62,549 bases of DNA from Actinomycetes bacterium (GCA_023390155.1 JAEWDJ010000111.1:1-62549); one strand, 5' to 3'; positions 41,293 to 50,618 are shown, counted from the stretch's first letter. Translations and numbers: made by a program. Notes: a model not told the origin generated them from the letters alone.

Positions 41293-41754
41293 CTACAGCC
41301 GTTGAGTCGGGTACGGCCGGTCGACCACGACGTTCTTCATGACAAGGGTGGAGGTCAGCCGCGCGACACCAGGCAGCGCCGACAGCACATCGTCCTCAAG
41401 CTGAGCGTAGGCATCCAAATCCACCGTCCGGACGCGCAGCAGGTAATCCGGATCACCGAAGAGGCGCTGCGCGAGCAGCACGTTCGGAATCTCCGCCACG
41501 GCGGCCTCGAATCCTAAGAGGGTCGCGCGGTCTTCCTGTTTCATCGTGACGAATACCAGCGCCTCGAACCCCAGTCCAAGTGCTCGAGGATCGACAATCG
41601 CGCGGTAGCCGGTGATCGCGCCATCCTTCTCCAAATCGCGCACGCGACGATGCGCCGGGGACACCGTCAGACCGACACGAGACGCCAGATCAGTGAGGCT
41701 GAGCCGACCGTCGGATTGGAGTTCAGCAAGAATCCTTCTGTCCAGCGCATCCAT
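41293..41754 (-). CDS. Lrp/AsnC-family transcriptional regulator (second)
   Basis: The 153-residue regulator starts MDALDRRILAELQSDGRL with an HTH (TDLASRVGLTVSPAHRRVRDL) and a RAM domain with FGDPDYLLRV. The start at 41754 aligns with the family; the longer frame to 41973 adds an unsupported N-terminus. It diverges from the LysE-type exporter at 41850. Confidence 0.92.
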   Translation of the reverse strand: MDALDRRILAELQSDGRLSLTDLASRVGLTVSPAHRRVRDLEKDGAITGYRAIVDPRALGLGFEALVFVTMKQEDRATLLGFEAAVAEIPNVLLAQRLFGDPDYLLRVRTVDLDAYAQLEDDVLSALPGVARLTSTLVMKNVVVDRPYPTQRL

Positions 41755-41849
41755 GTCCCTGATTTTTCCACAGAACGCCATGGGGCGGAGGAAATGCAGG
41801 AACACTTGCGGCGCGATCTCACCTAACGTTCCTGTGAAGAAAGAGTGAG

Positions 41850-42479
41850 GTGGGAGTGGACGCCAGTTCGGTAGCCCAGTTCTGGGTCGTCGCGGTGCTG
41901 CTGGCGCTGACTCCCGGAGCAGATTGGGCGTATGCAATTGCCGCAGGTCTGGGCGCACGATCGGTTGTTCCATCGGTACTCGGGATGCTCTTCGGGTACG
42001 CCGCGGTGGTCACGGTTGTCGCCGTCGGTGTGGGCACCCTCATCGCCTCCTATCCGACGGCTTTGACCGTGCTCACCATCGCCGGGGCGCTCTACCTCCT
42101 GTATCTCGGAATCTCCACTCTGTTCGCTCAAGTCGGACACGTCACCGCAAGCGACCGCGCCGTCGGCGATAACCCGGTCGTGCAGTTCTTCCGCGGGGCC
42201 GGGGTCAGCGGCATCAACCCGAAGGGTCTGTTGCTGCTGCTCGCACTGCTGCCTCAGTTCACCAGCCCGCATGGCTGGCCCGGCTCGACACAGATGCTGG
42301 TGCTGGGCGGCCTGCACATCTTGAACTGCGCGGTCGTTTACTTCACCGTCGCCATCCTTGCCCGTCGAATACTCCGGTCACGCCCCCGCGCGACCGTCGT
42401 AGTCACCAAGCTCGCCGGAATTGCCATGACCGCAATCGGCGGCTTCATCCTCGTCGAGCGACTCATGGAGCTGCGATGA
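41850..42479 (+). CDS. LysE/RhtB-family amino-acid exporter
   Basis: The 209-residue protein has six hydrophobic helices and LysE marks: LALTPGADWAYAIAAGLGAR near the N-terminus, ALYLLYLGISTL, and VSGINPKGLLLLLALLPQF. The GTG start is weakly supported; GTG 41856 is an alternative. The divergent Lrp gene likely regulates it. It is about half identical by eye to the next exporter, so the two probably arose by tandem duplication. Confidence 0.9.
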   Translation: MGVDASSVAQFWVVAVLLALTPGADWAYAIAAGLGARSVVPSVLGMLFGYAAVVTVVAVGVGTLIASYPTALTVLTIAGALYLLYLGISTLFAQVGHVTASDRAVGDNPVVQFFRGAGVSGINPKGLLLLLALLPQFTSPHGWPGSTQMLVLGGLHILNCAVVYFTVAILARRILRSRPRATVVVTKLAGIAMTAIGGFILVERLMELR

Positions 42480-42590
42480 CTACCCAATCTGCTGCACTGT
42501 CCCGCGCCTTCCCAAGCGCAATCGGCGGGACCGCTCTCGCCTCCCGTCCTCTCCGCGAAATCACCGCCTCAGCCTGAAACGACCAAACAC

Positions 42591-43223
42591 ATGGAACCTG
42601 CCGCCGTCCTCGGCTTCGCCGCGATCGCCGCAACGCTCATCGCCGTACCCGGCCCGGACTGGGCGTACGTCCTCGCGGCCGGCGCCCGCGACCACGTCGT
42701 ACTTCCAGCCGTCGCCGGAATCGTCGCCGGCTACGCCCTCATCACCACGATCATCGTCATAGGCGTGGGCCCGCTAGTGGCCGCAGTCCCGTTCGCGCTA
42801 CTAGCCCTCACCGTCGCGGGATCCGCCTACCTCATCTACCTCGGCATCCGAACGCTCGCCTCTAGTAGAAAAGCCCACGCGACCGCGGAGACCGGGACGC
42901 TCGCAGCCTCCACCCGCGGGTACGTCCTGCGCGGGATCGGCGTCAGCGGCCTAAACCCCAAAGGGATCTTGATCTTCCTCTCCATCCTCCCGCAGTTCAC
43001 GCAGCACGCGGGCGGCTGGCCGTTGCCAGCGCAGTTTGCCTTCCTTGGCATCGTCTACATGCTGATCACCGCGGCCTTCTACGTGCCACTCGGCTACGCT
43101 GCCGACCGAGTCCTCGGCGCACGTCCCCGCGTGGCCAAGATCACCACTCTGATCGCGGGCATCGCCATGATCCTCGTCGGCATCGCCCTACTCGCAGAGC
43201 GCACCATCGAAACACTTCACTGA
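42591..43223 (+). CDS. LysE/RhtB-family amino-acid exporter (second copy)
   Basis: The 210-residue, six-helix protein has VPGPDWAYVLAAGARDH, SAYLIYLGIRTL and VSGLNPKGILIFLSILPQF in the same order as its neighbour. The two genes are separated by 111 bp, and the first reads toward it, so they may share a transcript. Confidence 0.9.
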   Translation: MEPAAVLGFAAIAATLIAVPGPDWAYVLAAGARDHVVLPAVAGIVAGYALITTIIVIGVGPLVAAVPFALLALTVAGSAYLIYLGIRTLASSRKAHATAETGTLAASTRGYVLRGIGVSGLNPKGILIFLSILPQFTQHAGGWPLPAQFAFLGIVYMLITAAFYVPLGYAADRVLGARPRVAKITTLIAGIAMILVGIALLAERTIETLH

Positions 43224-43700
43224 AACAGGAACCGAGCTCGTCCGACGCCGCGGTGAAGGCCCGGGCGAACTCGTCCTCGGTCGCTGTATCGACGGCAAGA
43301 ACACGACACTCGCGGCTGGGCTCACGCCGGCCGTCGGTGGGGTCTTCGGGAAGCGTCACGCCGTGTGCGCCTAGGCGCTGACGTGTCCTCTGGCCCATCA
43401 TGCTCGTTCCGGGACAGTTCAAACCATCTCCGGGTTGTGCAGGGCGCGATCTTGTTGCGGCCAACCACGATGGATGTGGCAATGAGTAGGCTTACTCGAC
43501 ACTACTAACGTGGAGTCCCCTTGAGGGGCCAGGGTTCAAATCCTTGCGGCGCAGTTCGAAGGTCCAGCCCTAAACGGGCAGTCGATCTCGCACGAGATAA
43601 GTCAGTCGCAGTCGTCGGAGATCGCCTGAAAATCGCGTGGTGCGCCGATGCTCCGGTAATTCCAATTGAGCCGCCCGTGGCGGCGCTGCCCGGCTGACTT
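43224..43700. other. Non-coding junction with tRNA-like fragment
   Basis: No intact gene. Near 43511-43556 the sequence has a T-arm-like run (CAGGG-TTCAAAT-CCTTG followed by CGGCGCA) after a GTCCCCTTGAGGGGC stem, which resembles the 3' part of a long-variable-arm tRNA but lacks D- and anticodon arms. It lies just before an integrase remnant and may be an old attachment site. A - strand frame around 43230-43430 reads partly like protein but has no family match. Confidence 0.4.
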
Positions 43701-43855
43701 GTTTGACTTTCCGCCGGCCGATCGTAGCTCGTTCCCGGCTCTCCGTGCCGGGCTTTCGCGGCATATCCTCGCTCCGCTTCCCTCCGTTCCGGTATTCCAC
43801 GGTCCCGGCACTGCGCCCCTCCCACTCGCTCTCGATCTCTCCGCCGGAAGGCAAA
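43701..43855. repeat. Long direct repeat, copy A
   Basis: About 155 bp nearly identical to 59101-59255, at a constant offset of 15,400 bp with only a handful of differences. Both copies lie directly upstream of paralogous small genes with the same spacing. The segment TTCGCGGCATATCCTCGCTCC...GTTCCGGTATTCCA is also present inverted at 57183-57233. Confidence 0.85.
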
Positions 43856-43884
43856 GAAGAACGAGAGACAGGGGAGTGATTGTG

Positions 43885-44280
43885 ATGCGGGTAATCCTCA
43901 TGGACAGCAGAAACATGGGTCCGGAACTGCAGGGTGGGCTAATCGGCGTGGTTGGCTCGATCAACCCGAGCCCGGAGGAGAAGAACGAATGCGTTGAGAC
44001 GGTCAGCCGCTTCGCCATGGATGGATGGGCGATCGCAGCAGACCCGTTCACGCCGATCGGTCGATTGGCCGCGCTGACCGCGGAGGCGGCGTGCGTTCCA
44101 TTCGTTCGCCTCACCGACGCTCGCCGCCCGCAGCGGGCCGCGCGTAGCATGGGCGCCACGCGTAGTACCGAGCGGGATTCCGCTGACCTCAACGGATCGC
44201 CGTTTCCCGCGCTGACGCCCGAGATCCGCAACAGCGGAGTCGGGCCGACTGGCTCGCGTATCGAGAACGGGGGTCGGTGA
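43885..44280 (+). CDS. Conserved small protein MRVxxxxxxNMGPEL-family, copy A
   Basis: The 131-residue protein has a conserved first 77 residues (MRVILMDSRNMGPELQGGLI, EEKNECVETVSRF, GWAIAADP, IGRLAALTAEAACVPFVRL) matching the protein at 59287-59580, and a divergent tail. GGGGAG precedes the ATG. Both members follow the same 155-bp leader repeat. I do not recognise the family; the context, beside integrase and ParB-type genes, suggests an element-maintenance or regulatory role. Confidence 0.7.
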   Translation: MRVILMDSRNMGPELQGGLIGVVGSINPSPEEKNECVETVSRFAMDGWAIAADPFTPIGRLAALTAEAACVPFVRLTDARRPQRAARSMGATRSTERDSADLNGSPFPALTPEIRNSGVGPTGSRIENGGR

Positions 44281-44282
44281 TC

Positions 44283-45350
44283 ATGTCCCGTCCTCCGCTG
44301 GTCTCCGAAACGTGGGGCACCGTCACCACGCGCATGCTTACGCAAAGCCGCTGGGCCGCGCGTGCCCGCTATCGCGACGTCGATGGTCGCACGCGACAGA
44401 TTGAACGCATCGGGCGCACCAAACAGAAGGCCGAAGCACTCCTTCGCGAGGCGATGCGGGATCGCATCAAGCCGCTCGGCGACGGCGAGCTCAACCCGGA
44501 GACGAGGCTCGCCGACCTGGCGATCGTTTGGTGGGATGAATTCAGCCACACCTCCCGCTCGAATGGGACGTTGCGTCGTTACGAGACCGTCCTGGACAAA
44601 TACATCGTGCCGAATCTCGGCGGGTGGATGATCCGTGAGGCTTCCGTCTCGAAGTTGGATCGGTTCATCAAGCAAACTGCTCGGCTGAACGGCTACTCGA
44701 ACGCGAGCATCGCCGTCGTCCTGCTCACGGGGATGTTCGGCATGGCCGCCCGCCATGACGCGATCGAAACCAACCCGATGAAATCGGTCGCGCCGGTGGA
44801 GGAACCGGATCATCAGGTCGCCACGTTCTCCCTTGAAGATGTTGCCGAGCTTCGGGAGATCCTCGCTCGCTGGGACGCCGGCTTGGATGCATCCGGTCGG
44901 CGCCGCGGTACCGACCTCGCGGATCCCGTGGACTTCTTCCTTGGCACGGGGTGCCGGCCAGGCGAGGTGTTAGCGCTGATGTGGGAGGACGTCGACTTCA
45001 CAATCCAACCGTTCGCGGTCGATATCCACCGGACCATGGCGAAAAACCGCGAAGGTCGCTGGACGGTTCAGAACAAGACGAAGACCGGCGGCGGGCGACG
45101 ACTGTTCCTACCCACGTTCGTGTGAAAGATGCTCCTCCGTCGACGAGTGGAATCCTTTTCGGAGCTCGTCTTTCCTTCCTCGACGCTCACGCCGCGCATT
45201 CCTGACAACTTCCGACTTCAATGGCACATCGCGTTAAAGGGCACGCGCTTCGAGGGACGGGTGCCGAAGGACTTTAGGTCCACGGTCGCAACGGCACTCC
45301 GTGATGCGGTTGGCCTCGAGCGCGCGCAGCACCAATTAGGCCACTCGACG
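44283..45350 (+). pseudogene. Tyrosine integrase, stop codon and lost C-terminus
   Basis: Residues 1-280 look like a phage-type integrase, with catalytic Arg in LGTGCRPGEVLAL. An in-frame TGA at 45123-45125 interrupts it. The frame resumes at 45129 with SELVFPSSTLTPRI, PKDFRSTVATALRDAVGL (the HxxR-like box) and HQLGHST, then changes abruptly to unrelated sequence at about 45350, before the catalytic Tyr. The enzyme cannot be active. It is only distantly like the integrase at 416-1570. Confidence 0.82.
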
Positions 45351-45351
45351 T

Positions 45352-46175
45352 ACGCCGGCACGGTGAGTGCGTCGGCGCTCGGACCGCCGGGGGCTGCGGT
45401 GTAGATGGTCAGGACGAGGCCGGGGGCGGAGGAGAGCTCCATCGCCTCGAAGTCGAGGTCGAGGTCGCCCACGATCGGGTGGTGCATCAGCTTGCGTCCC
45501 GCGCGGTGGAAGCCGACGTCATGTCTCGTCCACCATTGCCTGAACCGGTCGCTCCGCGTGGCCATTTCGCCAACCAGGTCGGAGATGCCCTTGTCGTCGG
45601 GATTGCGAGCCGCTTCTGCGCGCAGGTAGGCTGCGCTGTCCGAAGCGACCGCCTCCCAGTCGCGCCAGAAAGTCGTGGCGGCAGGGTCGAGGAACGTGAA
45701 CCGGGCGAGATCGCCTGTCGCGTGGGGTACTGGAGGGTCGGCATGAGCAGCGCGCGTGCGAGCTGGTTGGTAGCGAGGATGTCGTAGCGCCCGTCGCGCA
45801 CCCAGGCGGGGCGTCTTGAATCGCGTCCATTGCATGGATGATCGATGAGCGGACGCGCGTCTCCCGTGGCCTCCGGCGCGGGATCGGGCCGGCGTTGGCG
45901 CGTCGGGCGAGGTCCATGAGGTGCTCTCTCTCGGCGTCGTCGAGCCGGAGCGCACGCGAGATGCTGGTCAGGACTCGCTCCGAGACGCCGGTGAGCTCAC
46001 GGCGTTCGAGCTTCGTGTAGTAGTCGACCGACAGGCTGGCGAGCATCGCCACTTCTTCCCGGCGCAGACCGGGGACTCGTCGGTTGCCGCCGTACGCGGG
46101 CAGGCCCGCATCGGTCGGAGTCAGCCGGGCACGGCGACGTGTCAAGAAGTCCCGTACTTCGCCCTTGTCGTCCAC
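45352..46175 (-). pseudogene. Helix-turn-helix regulator (MmyB-like), frameshifted and truncated
   Basis: The N-terminal XRE-type domain is clear (VRDFLTRRRARLTPTDAGLP, VPGLRREEVAMLASLSVDYY, RALRLDDAEREHLMDLA). The family then continues in a second frame (RDGRYDILATNQLARALLMP) and a third (RFTFLDPAATTFWRDWEAVA, RSDRFRQWWTRHDVGFHRAG, LVLTIYTAAPGGPSADAL). At least two indels separate them, and the last 20 or so residues are lost where it meets the integrase remnant at about 45350. It reads away from the aldo/keto reductase, which such regulators often control. Confidence 0.8.
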
Positions 46176-46338
46176 CTGTCAGGCTATCTCTCGTCAAGGC
46201 CCAGAGAGAGGTTCTGCTGGAGCCTGGTTCAACAGAATCTCCCGCACGAGCGCGTCTCGTCGTCTGATGGTGTTCGAGCACGAGGAGAGAAGCCTTATCG
46301 CAGCCGCCGGTTGCGGTGCTCGACGAGAGAGGAACGAC

Positions 46339-47316
46339 ACGACGAACGAAGGTCTCCGGCAGGGGAAAGTCGCCCTGGGCACATGGGCACATGGGCACAT
46401 GGGCACATGGGCGTGGGGCGACAGCGGCACGAGCGGGGACGGGTACTTTGGTAGCACCCTCAGCCAGAGTTCACTGGAGCAGGTCGCCGATGACGCACGA
46501 GCCGCCGGCCTCACCTTGTGGGATACCGCCCTGGTCTATGGGATAGGCCGTTCCGAGACTGTCATGGGGCGGGTGCTGCGACGATTCGACCGCGCCGAAT
46601 ACCAGCTCTCCACTAAGTTTACTCCGCAGATCGCCGGCTCCGGGCATGACCCGGTCGCCGACATGCTGGACCAGAGCCTGACGAACCTCGGGACCGAGTA
46701 CGTCGACCTCTATTGGATTCACAATCCGCCAGACGTGGCGCGGTGGACGCCGTCGCCGATCCCGTTGCTGGAGAGCGGGAAGGTGAGGCACGTCGGCGTC
46801 TCCAACCACGATCTGGAAGAGATCCAGCTTGCCGACCGGATCCTCGGCGAGGCGGGCTACCGGGTCGAGGCGGTCCAGAACCACTACAGCCTGCTCTATC
46901 GCAGCTCGGAGAACGCCGGGATTCTGGACTACTGCCGTCGCAACGACATCGCCTTCTACGCGTACATGGTTCTCGAGCAGGGAGCCCTGTCCGGGCGGTA
47001 CGGGGTTGACAACCCGCTGCCGCTCGGCAGCACCCGGGCGGAGGTCTACAACGGCATGCTGCCCCAGCTGCAGTATCTGAGCGAGAGGCTCACCGAGCTG
47101 GGACGTCTCCGCGGGGCGTGGGCTGCGGAGGTGGAGACCGCGTGGGCGAACGCGAAGGGCGCCACACCGATCATAGGGGTGACCAAGCCCCAGTATGTCG
47201 ATGGTCTGGTGCGCGCGACGCACATCACGCTGTCCCAGGATGAGATCGGTGAGTTGGAATCGCTCGCCGACAGCGCAAGCGTCGACACGAGGGGAAGCTG
47301 GGAGCACGAGATGTAG
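46339..47316 (+). CDS. Aldo/keto reductase with tandem-repeat insertion
   Basis: The TIM-barrel oxidoreductase has about 325 residues. LTLWDTALVYGIGRSETVMG carries the Asp and Tyr of the catalytic tetrad, STKFTPQ the Lys, and YVDLYWIHNPP the His. VGVSNHDLEEI, VEAVQNHYSLL and IIGVTKPQYVDGL match the cofactor-binding end. The family start would be ATG-ACG-AAC, but the sequence reads ACG-ACG-AAC at 46339 after GAGAGGA; the only upstream ATG (46267) has no ribosome binding site. The 8-bp repeat adds eight residues inside ALGTWAWGDS. Expression is therefore doubtful although the body is intact. Confidence 0.72.
   Translation, partial: TTNEGLRQGKVALGTWAHGHMGTWAWGDSGTSGDGYFGSTLSQSSLEQVADDARAAGLTLWDTALVYGIGRSETVMGRVLRRFDRAEYQLSTKFTPQIAGSGHDPVADMLDQSLTNLGTEYVDLYWIHNPPDVARWTPSPIPLLESGKVRHVGVSNHDLEEIQLADRILGEAGYRVEAVQNHYSLLYRSSENAGILDYCRRNDIAFYAYMVLEQGALSGRYGVDNPLPLGSTRAEVYNGMLPQLQYLSERLTELGRLRGAWAAEVETAWANAKGATPIIGVTKPQYVDGLVRATHITLSQDEIGELESLADSASVDTRGSWEHEM
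46377..46412. repeat. 8-bp tandem repeat (GGGCACAT, about 4.5 units)
   Basis: Four exact copies of GGGCACAT followed by GGGC lie inside the 5' end of the aldo/keto reductase gene. Because the unit is not a multiple of three, gain or loss of one unit would change the frame. Confidence 0.95.
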
Positions 47317-47332
47317 TCAGGTGGAGTCGCGA

Positions 47333-47932
47333 CTATCGTGGCTGGGCCGCGAGCTCGTAGGCGCGCGAGGCGGGGACGCCGAGCAGGAGCAGGCTGGTGA
47401 TCGTCGCGGCGCCGACAGCCAGCGTAGCGCCGGCTCGGCGGTCGTCTGCAATGGCGAAGACCGTCGCGTAGGCGATCCGCCCGAGCGGCTCCGCAGGGAG
47501 GTGGCGCTCGAACGCGCCACTGTCCTGTCCCCGGCGGATTAGGTCGGCAAGGGTCCGATCCACGGTCTGGAGCGTGGCATGGATCGCATCTCCCTGCTCG
47601 CTGCGACGGAGTGCCAGAAGGACCCGGTAGCGGTGGGCAAGCGGCCAGAGGCGCGCAACGAAATCCGCCCAGACGGCGTCGGCTGGCACGCCGTCGTCGG
47701 CGACCTCGGACACCACGGCGGTCATCTCCTCGGCGGCCTGCTCGGCGAGCGTTCGCACCAGATCCGTACGCGCCGGGAAGTGCCAGTACACGGTCCGGCG
47801 CACGACGCCGGCCGCACTGGCGATATCGCCCATCCCCGCGTCGGGATTCTGCCCGAGGACGTCGCGCGCGACCTCCAGTATCCGGATACGCGTCTCGTCC
47901 TTGGCTTGCGCACGGCTGGTCTCGTTGGGCAC
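47333..47932 (-). CDS. TetR-family repressor
   Basis: The protein has about 199 residues from GTG 47932 (ATG 47983 would add 17). The TetR helix-turn-helix is at about residues 10-55 (TRIRILEVARDVL, MGDIASAAGVVRRTVYWHFP), followed by a helical ligand-binding domain. It diverges from the epoxide hydrolase, and two palindromes ATTGCACA-N4-TGTGCAAT-type lie in the gap. It probably represses both genes until an aromatic or epoxide compound is bound. Confidence 0.88.
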   Translation of the reverse strand: MPNETSRAQAKDETRIRILEVARDVLGQNPDAGMGDIASAAGVVRRTVYWHFPARTDLVRTLAEQAAEEMTAVVSEVADDGVPADAVWADFVARLWPLAHRYRVLLALRRSEQGDAIHATLQTVDRTLADLIRRGQDSGAFERHLPAEPLGRIAYATVFAIADDRRAGATLAVGAATITSLLLLGVPASRAYELAAQPR

Positions 47933-47941
47933 GCATCCATG

Positions 47942-47961
47942 ATTGCACACACTTGTGCAAT
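47942..47961. promoter_or_regulatory. TetR operator 1
   Basis: ATTGCACA-CACT-TGTGCAAT, perfect 8-bp arms, between the divergent TetR and epoxide hydrolase genes. Confidence 0.8.
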
Positions 47962-47981
47962 GGAGTATGGTGAGGTTGTTC

Positions 47982-48001
47982 ATTGCACATCAATGTGTAA
48001 T
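47982..48001. promoter_or_regulatory. TetR operator 2
   Basis: ATTGCACA-TCAA-TGTGTAAT, the same arms with one mismatch, 40 bp (about four helix turns) from operator 1 on the same face of the DNA. Confidence 0.78.
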
Positions 48002-48035
48002 CAAGTGGCCTGCCAAGGGCCTCAAGGAGACCATC

Positions 48036-49205
48036 ATGAACGCATCGCCGACCGCACATTCGCCGGTTATCCGCCCCTTCACCGCCTCCATCCCAGATGT
48101 CGACATCGAGGACCTACAGGTCCGGCTCGCGAGAACCCGGTGGCCGGACCCGGAGACCGTTCCGGACTGGTCGCAAGGTGTCCGGGTGGAGAATGCGAAG
48201 GCGCTGGTCGCGCACTGGCTGCACGACTACGACTGGCGCCGGCTCGAGAGCGCCCTCGACCGCCATCCGCAGTTCCTCACCGAGATCGACGGACTGGACA
48301 TCCATTTCATCCACGTCCGGTCTCCCCACCCCGGCGCGATGCCGCTCATCCTGACGCACGGATGGCCGGGTTCGGTGATCGACTTCCTTGCGCTGATCGG
48401 TCCGCTCATCGACCCGGTCGCTCACGGTGGGAAGGCCGAGGACTCCTTCGACGTGGTGATCCCGTCGCTGCCCGGCTTCGGGTTCTCCGGCAAGCCGACC
48501 GGGACGGGATGGAACGTCGACCGGATCGCGACGGCGTGGGCGGAGCTGATGCGCCGCCTCGGCTATACCCGGTGGGTGGCTCACGGAGGCGACTGGGGAT
48601 CAGTGGTCACCACCACGCTGGGGGCGATGCAGCCCGCCGGCCTGCTCGGCGTCCATCTGAACACACCCTACGCGTTCCCCGAGACGATCCCCGAGAACCT
48701 GTCTCCGGAGGAACAGCATGCGGTGGACACCCTCGCCCTCTATGGTGGCCCGCTCGGCGGATCGAATCATCTGCAGGGCACGAAGCCGGAGACGCCGGGA
48801 TTCGCGCTCGCGGACTCCCCGGCGGGCCAGGCGGCCTGGATATATGAGAAGTTCCAGTCGAAGACCGACAACCAGGGCGTCGCCGAGGACGCGATCGACC
48901 TGGACGACATCCTCGACACGATCTCGCTCTACTGGTTCACTAACACCGCCGCGTCCTCCGCCCGCATCTACTGGGAGAACCGGGCCGCCACCATGGCCGG
49001 CCCCAAGCTGACGCTCCCGGTTGCAGTGACCGTGTTCCCGCGTGACATCCCGCGGCTCCCTCGGACCTGGATTGAGGACACCTACTCCGACCTCATCCAC
49101 TACGGCGAAGCGACCAAGGGCGGCCATTTCGCTGCGCTCGAACAGCCCGGCATCCTGGTCGACGAGCTCCGAACCGGCCTCCGGAGCCTTCGCGCCGCGA
49201 TGTGA
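48036..49205 (+). CDS. Epoxide hydrolase (alpha/beta hydrolase with EHN domain)
   Basis: The 389-residue protein has an N-terminal EHN domain (about 10-115: VIRPFTASIPDVDIEDLQVR, LARTRWPDPET) and an alpha/beta hydrolase core. HGWPGS (108-113) forms the oxyanion hole, HGGDWGS gives nucleophile Asp186, and GGHFAALEQP the catalytic His. ATG 48036 follows AAGGAGA. It is the only gene on the + side of the TetR operators and is likely inducible. The natural substrate is unknown. Confidence 0.9.
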   Translation: MNASPTAHSPVIRPFTASIPDVDIEDLQVRLARTRWPDPETVPDWSQGVRVENAKALVAHWLHDYDWRRLESALDRHPQFLTEIDGLDIHFIHVRSPHPGAMPLILTHGWPGSVIDFLALIGPLIDPVAHGGKAEDSFDVVIPSLPGFGFSGKPTGTGWNVDRIATAWAELMRRLGYTRWVAHGGDWGSVVTTTLGAMQPAGLLGVHLNTPYAFPETIPENLSPEEQHAVDTLALYGGPLGGSNHLQGTKPETPGFALADSPAGQAAWIYEKFQSKTDNQGVAEDAIDLDDILDTISLYWFTNTAASSARIYWENRAATMAGPKLTLPVAVTVFPRDIPRLPRTWIEDTYSDLIHYGEATKGGHFAALEQPGILVDELRTGLRSLRAAM

Positions 49206-49229
49206 TCAGAGGCCGATCCTGGTGAGGCG

Positions 49230-50260
49230 CGTGTCCCGGCCCTCGACGCGGACGAGCAGCGGAACTGGTCCGGTTGCGTCGTGAGGTGCACTGGTTAGAG
49301 ACGGAGAACGAGATCCTGAATCGCGCTGTGGCGTATTTCGCGAAGGAGAACGTGTTCCCAAAACATCTTTCCGATCGACCGAGCAGCTGACGGCTGAGGA
49401 CCCTCACCGGTTCAAAGTCGCAACGGTCAGCCGGCTGTTAGGTGTCTCCCGCTGCAGCTACTACAAGTGGGCGAAGCACCGGGTCTCCGCCCGGCGGGCT
49501 CGAGATGAGGAGATCGCTGCCGTGATCGCCGGGCTCCGATCAGAAAGGGCGCGTTCTTCCGCACCTAAGGGTCTCCGCGGATACACGCCGCGTTGCGGAT
49601 GGTCCACGGGTTGCTATCGGGCGGAAGCGCGTTCAGCTGGAGGGTTGCGAACGCGGCTGGACCGGCGCCGTCAAACGCAAGTTCCGGTTCCGCACCGAAC
49701 CGGCCACCGTGAACCGCAACTTCTATGTCCCGGGCCCGAACCGGCTCTGGCTGGGCGACATCACCGAACAGCACACTGCTGAGGGAAGGTCTACGGCGCC
49801 GTCGTCCTGGATGCCTATTCACGGCGATCGGTTGTCGATTGGGTCCCTGACGACCGCCGACATTGTCGTGGATGCGTTGCAGGTGGCCCGCTAAAGGAGG
49901 TTCGGGGTTCGCGGGGCGATCATGCACTCCGACCACGGTTTTCAATACACCTCCTGGGCGTTCACCTCCCGCGTCCACGAAGCCGGTCTGATCGCCTCCA
50001 TGGGCTCAGTCGGGGACTGCTACGACAACGCCATGATGGAATCCTTCTGGTCCGGCATGCAGATCGAAGTCCTCGACAGCCAACCCGGGCCACCAGACCG
50101 CAACTGGGAGCGGCGATGCTCTCCTGGATCGAAGCCCGGCACAATCCCCGCCGACGTCACTCCAGCTGGGCTACCACTTACCGGCGGACTAGGAGAAGAT
50201 CGACCCGACGAACTCACTCTGGCCGCCTGACACGACACATCAAACTGTCCGAGCAACCGG
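49230..50260 (+). pseudogene. IS3-family insertion sequence remnant
   Basis: OrfA ends are visible near 49262-49350 (VRLRREVHWLETENEILNRA, YFAKENV). OrfB pieces follow in changing frames: VATVSRLLGVSRCSYYKWAK near 49420, NRLWLGDITE near 49740 (first Asp of the DDE triad) and MHSDHGFQYTS...GDCYDNAMMESFW at 49922-50050 (second Asp and Glu). Frameshifts and internal damage make it inactive. I did not find clear terminal inverted repeats. Confidence 0.88.
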
Positions 50261-50618
50261 GGAAGGATCACTTCGTCTGTGGCTTTCGACCTATTCCGAT
50301 TCGTCCCTCTGCTCTAGCCTTGGCGTCCGGCCGCCGTCAGCGTCCATATGGCCAAGGGTTTTGTGTGATTGGAGGGGACTAGCCGACTTGGTGGGGGAGC
50401 TGTGCGATGAGTATCCCGCGCGTGGTCTTGCTTGCGGCCGGCCTCGCCGGCGCGGTGTTGCCTTCCTCGTCCAGTTGGACCCGCCGCGCCGACGGGGTGT
50501 CGGAAATTCGTGCTTGACTGCGCTGACAGCGTAGGACAAAATCTCTCAGTGACAGCGCTGTCACATGCGGGGTCGCCAAAGTTCGATATTTCCTTCACCA
50601 GCCAAGGGTTCAGCCAGA
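50261..50618. other. Stretch without clear gene
   Basis: No convincing coding frame on either strand. GGATCACTTCGTCTGTGG just after the IS remnant may be its old flank. Nothing else is recognised. Confidence 0.4.

Noticed and set aside
43511..43556. Possible tRNA gene
   Set aside because: Only a T-arm and acceptor-like end are present; D-arm and anticodon arm are missing, so it is not called as tRNA.
46377..46412. CRISPR-like repeat
   Set aside because: Units are 8 bp, directly adjacent and without spacers; this is a simple tandem repeat. No CRISPR array or cas gene was seen anywhere in the window.
48600..49127. 175-codon - strand frame
   Set aside because: Shadow of the epoxide hydrolase gene.
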